The notes under the pieces: generated by a model | Seen by the model: the letters and a program-made list of their open reading frames with translations, nothing else | Database searches by the model: none | What the model was told of the DNA's origin: nothing | NCBI GenBank assembly: GCA_019347995.1 | Contig: JAHWKH010000115.1 | Location: forward strand, 1-7,358 | DNA length: 7,358 nucleotides | Source of the DNA: Gemmatimonadota bacterium | GTDB taxonomy: Bacteria; Gemmatimonadota; Gemmatimonadetes; Longimicrobiales; UBA6960 | Direction: 5' to 3' | Shown here: piece by piece, positions 5,106 to 7,358 of the stretch | Numbering within the stretch: position 1 is the stretch's first letter | Layout: the number at the start of each line of letters is the position of its first letter | Made by a program: the position numbers and the translations under genes

Positions 5106-7358
5106 CGGAAGGGCTCTCCGGCGGAGGCCGCCGCCGGGGCGAAGAGGGCGGGGCCCTCGGCGGAGCTTCCCTCTCTCCCCCTGGGTCCGCCGGCCCGCAG
5201 GCGCACGGGCGCTTCCTGGGCCTCGGCGCGGGCCCTCAGCACGTCCGCGAACACGCCCGCCGCGGTCACCTCGGGGCCGGCGCCCGGTCCGCGCACCACG
5301 AGCGGCGTGGCGCTGTAGCGGTCCGAGACGACCAGGACGAGGTTCTCGCTTCCCCTGAGGCTCCAGCACGGGTGCTCCCGGGGCACGACCTCCAGCCCGA
5401 CACGGGCCCGGCCGTCCTCCACGGTGCCCATGTAGACCAGCCGTCCACCCGAGGCGTCGGCGTCCGCCCGGCTCCGCGCCATGAAGTCGTCCAGGGACGG
5501 GAGCCGCTCCCAGAACGCCTCCAGCGTGCCGCCGACGGCCTCGCGGGGGAGGAGGGGCTCGACGTCCACGTCCGACGGCTCCAGCTCGAGCCCGGCGGCG
5601 CGGGCCAGGATGACGAGCTTGCGCGCCACGTCCGTCCCCGACAGGTCGTCTCGGGGGTCGGGCTCGGTATAGCCGAGCTCGTGGGCCGAGCGGACCGCCT
5701 CGCTGAACGTCCGGCCGCCCATGAGCTCGTCGCAGAGGTAGCCCAGCGTCCCCGACAGGACGCCCTGGAGGCGCACGATGCGGTCGCCGGTGTGCACCAG
5801 GTCGGCCACGGTGCGCAGGATGGGGAGCCCGGCGCCCACGGTGGTCTCGTGGTAGACCGCGGCTCCCTCCCTGGCCGCGGCCTGCAGGCGCCGCCAGGCC
5901 TCGACCGGGCCGGAGAAGCCGATCTTGTTGGCGGCCACCACAGACACCCCCGCGGCGAGCAGGCGCTCGTAGCCGGATGGAAGCGTGGGGCTCGCGGTGC
6001 AGTCCACGAAGACGCGGGGGTGGTGGGGGCTGGCGATGGCGGCCTCCACGAGAGCATCGGCGGAGGCGTCGGATCGCGAAAGGGCCTGGCGCCAGCCCTC
6101 CAGGTCGACCCCCTCCCGCGACAGGAGGCTCCCGCGGCTGGTGCCGATGCCCGTGACGCGCAGCCGGTGGTGCGCCGCCCTGCCGGCGAGCTGGTCCAGG
6201 AGGGCGGAGCCCACCCGGCCGGTGCCGGCCACCCAGAGCTCGGCCGCCCGGGGCCGGGGCGCGAAGAACGCGTCGTGCACGGCGCGCACCGCCGCGGCTC
6301 CGTCCGCCCCGGAGACGACCACGGAGATCGTGCGCTCCGACGCGCCCTGGGCGATGGCCCGCACGTTGATGCCGTGGTGGCCCAGCACTCCGAAGACACG
6401 CGCCGAGATCCCGGTGCGGCGGCGCATCCCGTCCCCCACCACCGTCACCACCGCGCAGGCCCTTTCCACGCGCACGGCGTCGATCCTGCGGGTCTCCCGC
6501 TCGAGGCGGAACTCGTCCTCCAGCGCCGCCCGGGCCGAAGGGGTGGAGGCGTCGGGCACCACGACGCACACCGACGCCTCGCTGCTGCCCTGGGTGACCA
6601 TGACGACACGGATCCCGCCGTCGCGGAGCGCCGTCAGCGCCCGCATGGCCATGTCCGTGCCGTCGTCGCCGCCGGGAGCGGCGAGCTGCATCAGCGCGGT
6701 GTCCGCCCGCGAGGCCAGGGCGCGCACCGGATCCTCCCCCCCGGAGCCGCCTCCCGTCGAGACCTCCGTGCCGGGCTGTCCGGGCCGCAGCGCGTTGCGG
6801 ATCACCAGCGGCAGTCCCCGCTCCCGGAGCAGGCGCGCCGCCCCGGGATGCACCACCTTGGCGCCCCAGTGGGTGAGCTCGAGGAGCTCGTCGAAGCTCA
6901 TGGTGTCCAGGCGCGTGGCGTCGTCCACCACCCGGGGATCGGCGGTCATGACGCCGTCCACGTCGGTCCAGATCTCCACCCGGTCGGCCGAGAGGCTCAC
7001 GCCCAGCACCGCCGCCGAATGGTCGGAGCCGCCCCGCCCCAGCGTGGTGACGTCTCCGGCCGCCGTGGCCCCGGTGAACCCCGGTACCACGGGCACCCCC
7101 TCCACCGCGGCCGCCTCGCGCCGGGCCGCCGTAGCGGTGGCGGCCGCGTCCACCCTCGCCTCCCCGAACGCCTCGTCCGTGACGATCCAGCGCCCCGGGT
7201 CGACCGCCACGGCGGGAAGCCCGCGCTGCCGGAGGGCGGCGGCCAGCAGCGACGCCGAGAGCGCTTCTCCGGTGGCGAGCACCCCGTCCAGCGTCCGGGG
7301 CGTGCACTCGCCCAGCAGGGCCACGCCCTTCAGCAGGCGTCCCAGCCGCTCGAAGCGG
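5102..7358 (-). CDS. thrA: Bifunctional aspartokinase / homoserine dehydrogenase, N-terminus outside the window
   Basis: The enzyme catalyses the first and third steps from aspartate to threonine. Complete codons begin at 7357 and give 751 residues; the GTG at 7324 is internal. The opening KFGGTS motif and roughly 100 residues are beyond the edge. Counting from 7357: kinase motif TTLGRGGSDHSA (104-115), TDVDGVMTADPR (131-142) and HWGAKVVHPGA (163-173). Two ACT-type regulatory segments follow, around VMVTQGSSEASVCVVVP (252-268) and HHGINVRAIAQGASERTISV (328-347), expected to bind threonine for feedback inhibition. The dehydrogenase starts with the dinucleotide loop VAGTGRVGSA (376-385), then NKIGFSGP (477-484), HETTVGAGLPI (503-513), GVLSGTLGYL (532-541) and EPDPRDDLSGTDVARK (565-580), which holds the catalytic lysine. 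The family normally ends near VTAAGVFADVLR (697-708). Here about 40 extra Ala/Gly/Pro/Arg-rich residues follow before the TGA overlapping thrC. No leader or attenuator can be judged because the 5' end is missing. Confidence 0.95.
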   Translation of the reverse strand, partial: RFERLGRLLKGVALLGECTPRTLDGVLATGEALSASLLAAALRQRGLPAVAVDPGRWIVTDEAFGEARVDAAATATAARREAAAVEGVPVVPGFTGATAAGDVTTLGRGGSDHSAAVLGVSLSADRVEIWTDVDGVMTADPRVVDDATRLDTMSFDELLELTHWGAKVVHPGAARLLRERGLPLVIRNALRPGQPGTEVSTGGGSGGEDPVRALASRADTALMQLAAPGGDDGTDMAMRALTALRDGGIRVVMVTQGSSEASVCVVVPDASTPSARAALEDEFRLERETRRIDAVRVERACAVVTVVGDGMRRRTGISARVFGVLGHHGINVRAIAQGASERTISVVVSGADGAAAVRAVHDAFFAPRPRAAELWVAGTGRVGSALLDQLAGRAAHHRLRVTGIGTSRGSLLSREGVDLEGWRQALSRSDASADALVEAAIASPHHPRVFVDCTASPTLPSGYERLLAAGVSVVAANKIGFSGPVEAWRRLQAAAREGAAVYHETTVGAGLPILRTVADLVHTGDRIVRLQGVLSGTLGYLCDELMGGRTFSEAVRSAHELGYTEPDPRDDLSGTDVARKLVILARAAGLELEPSDVDVEPLLPREAVGGTLEAFWERLPSLDDFMARSRADADASGGRLVYMGTVEDGRARVGLEVVPREHPCWSLRGSENLVLVVSDRYSATPLVVRGPGAGPEVTAAGVFADVLRARAEAQEAPVRLRAGGPRGREGSSAEGPALFAPAAASAGEPFR

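Noticed and set aside
3792..7307. 1171-residue minus-strand open frame that ends as ThrC
   Set aside because: Only the last 437 residues are ThrC; the rest is an out-of-frame reading of thrA. It is not a fusion protein.

Overview
This is a very GC-rich bacterial window with almost exclusively G/C-ending codons. The glycine-rich LA_2272-type surface repeat protein, the thrA-thrC-thrB order and the composition would fit a Gemmatimonadota-like soil or marine bacterium. That placement is inference; no marker gene is present to settle it.

Right two thirds (about 2325-7358, minus strand): a tightly packed threonine operon read from right to left. It holds thrA (bifunctional aspartokinase/homoserine dehydrogenase, N-terminus beyond the window edge), thrC (threonine synthase), thrB (homoserine kinase) and a small membrane methyltransferase of the isoprenylcysteine carboxyl methyltransferase (ICMT) family. 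ThrA/thrC and thrC/thrB overlap by 4 nt (ATGA and GTGA), and the methyltransferase starts 7 nt after thrB. Together the enzymes phosphorylate aspartate, reduce aspartate semialdehyde to homoserine (the semialdehyde dehydrogenase step is not in the window), phosphorylate homoserine and convert it to threonine.

Middle (1279-2301, plus strand): a secreted protein built almost entirely from 15-16-residue glycine/valine repeats ending in GLLNI-type units. It converges on the operon with a 23-nt gap. Between its start and the divergent gene at 1087 lies a 191-nt spacer.

Left end (1-1087): a composite region. The front half of a ring-cleaving-dioxygenase-like VOC protein (minus strand) runs in frame, without its second half, into the DNA-binding half of a TetR-type regulator. 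The regulator in turn breaks off near position 255 against the 3' part of an unrelated plus-strand gene for a parallel-beta surface protein. All three pieces are truncated at the joins, and the TetR piece has visibly different codon use. An assembly or amplification chimera, or a real rearrangement scar, are the leading explanations. A true VOC-TetR fusion is less likely. No RNA gene, CRISPR array, insertion sequence or convincing rho-independent terminator was seen.
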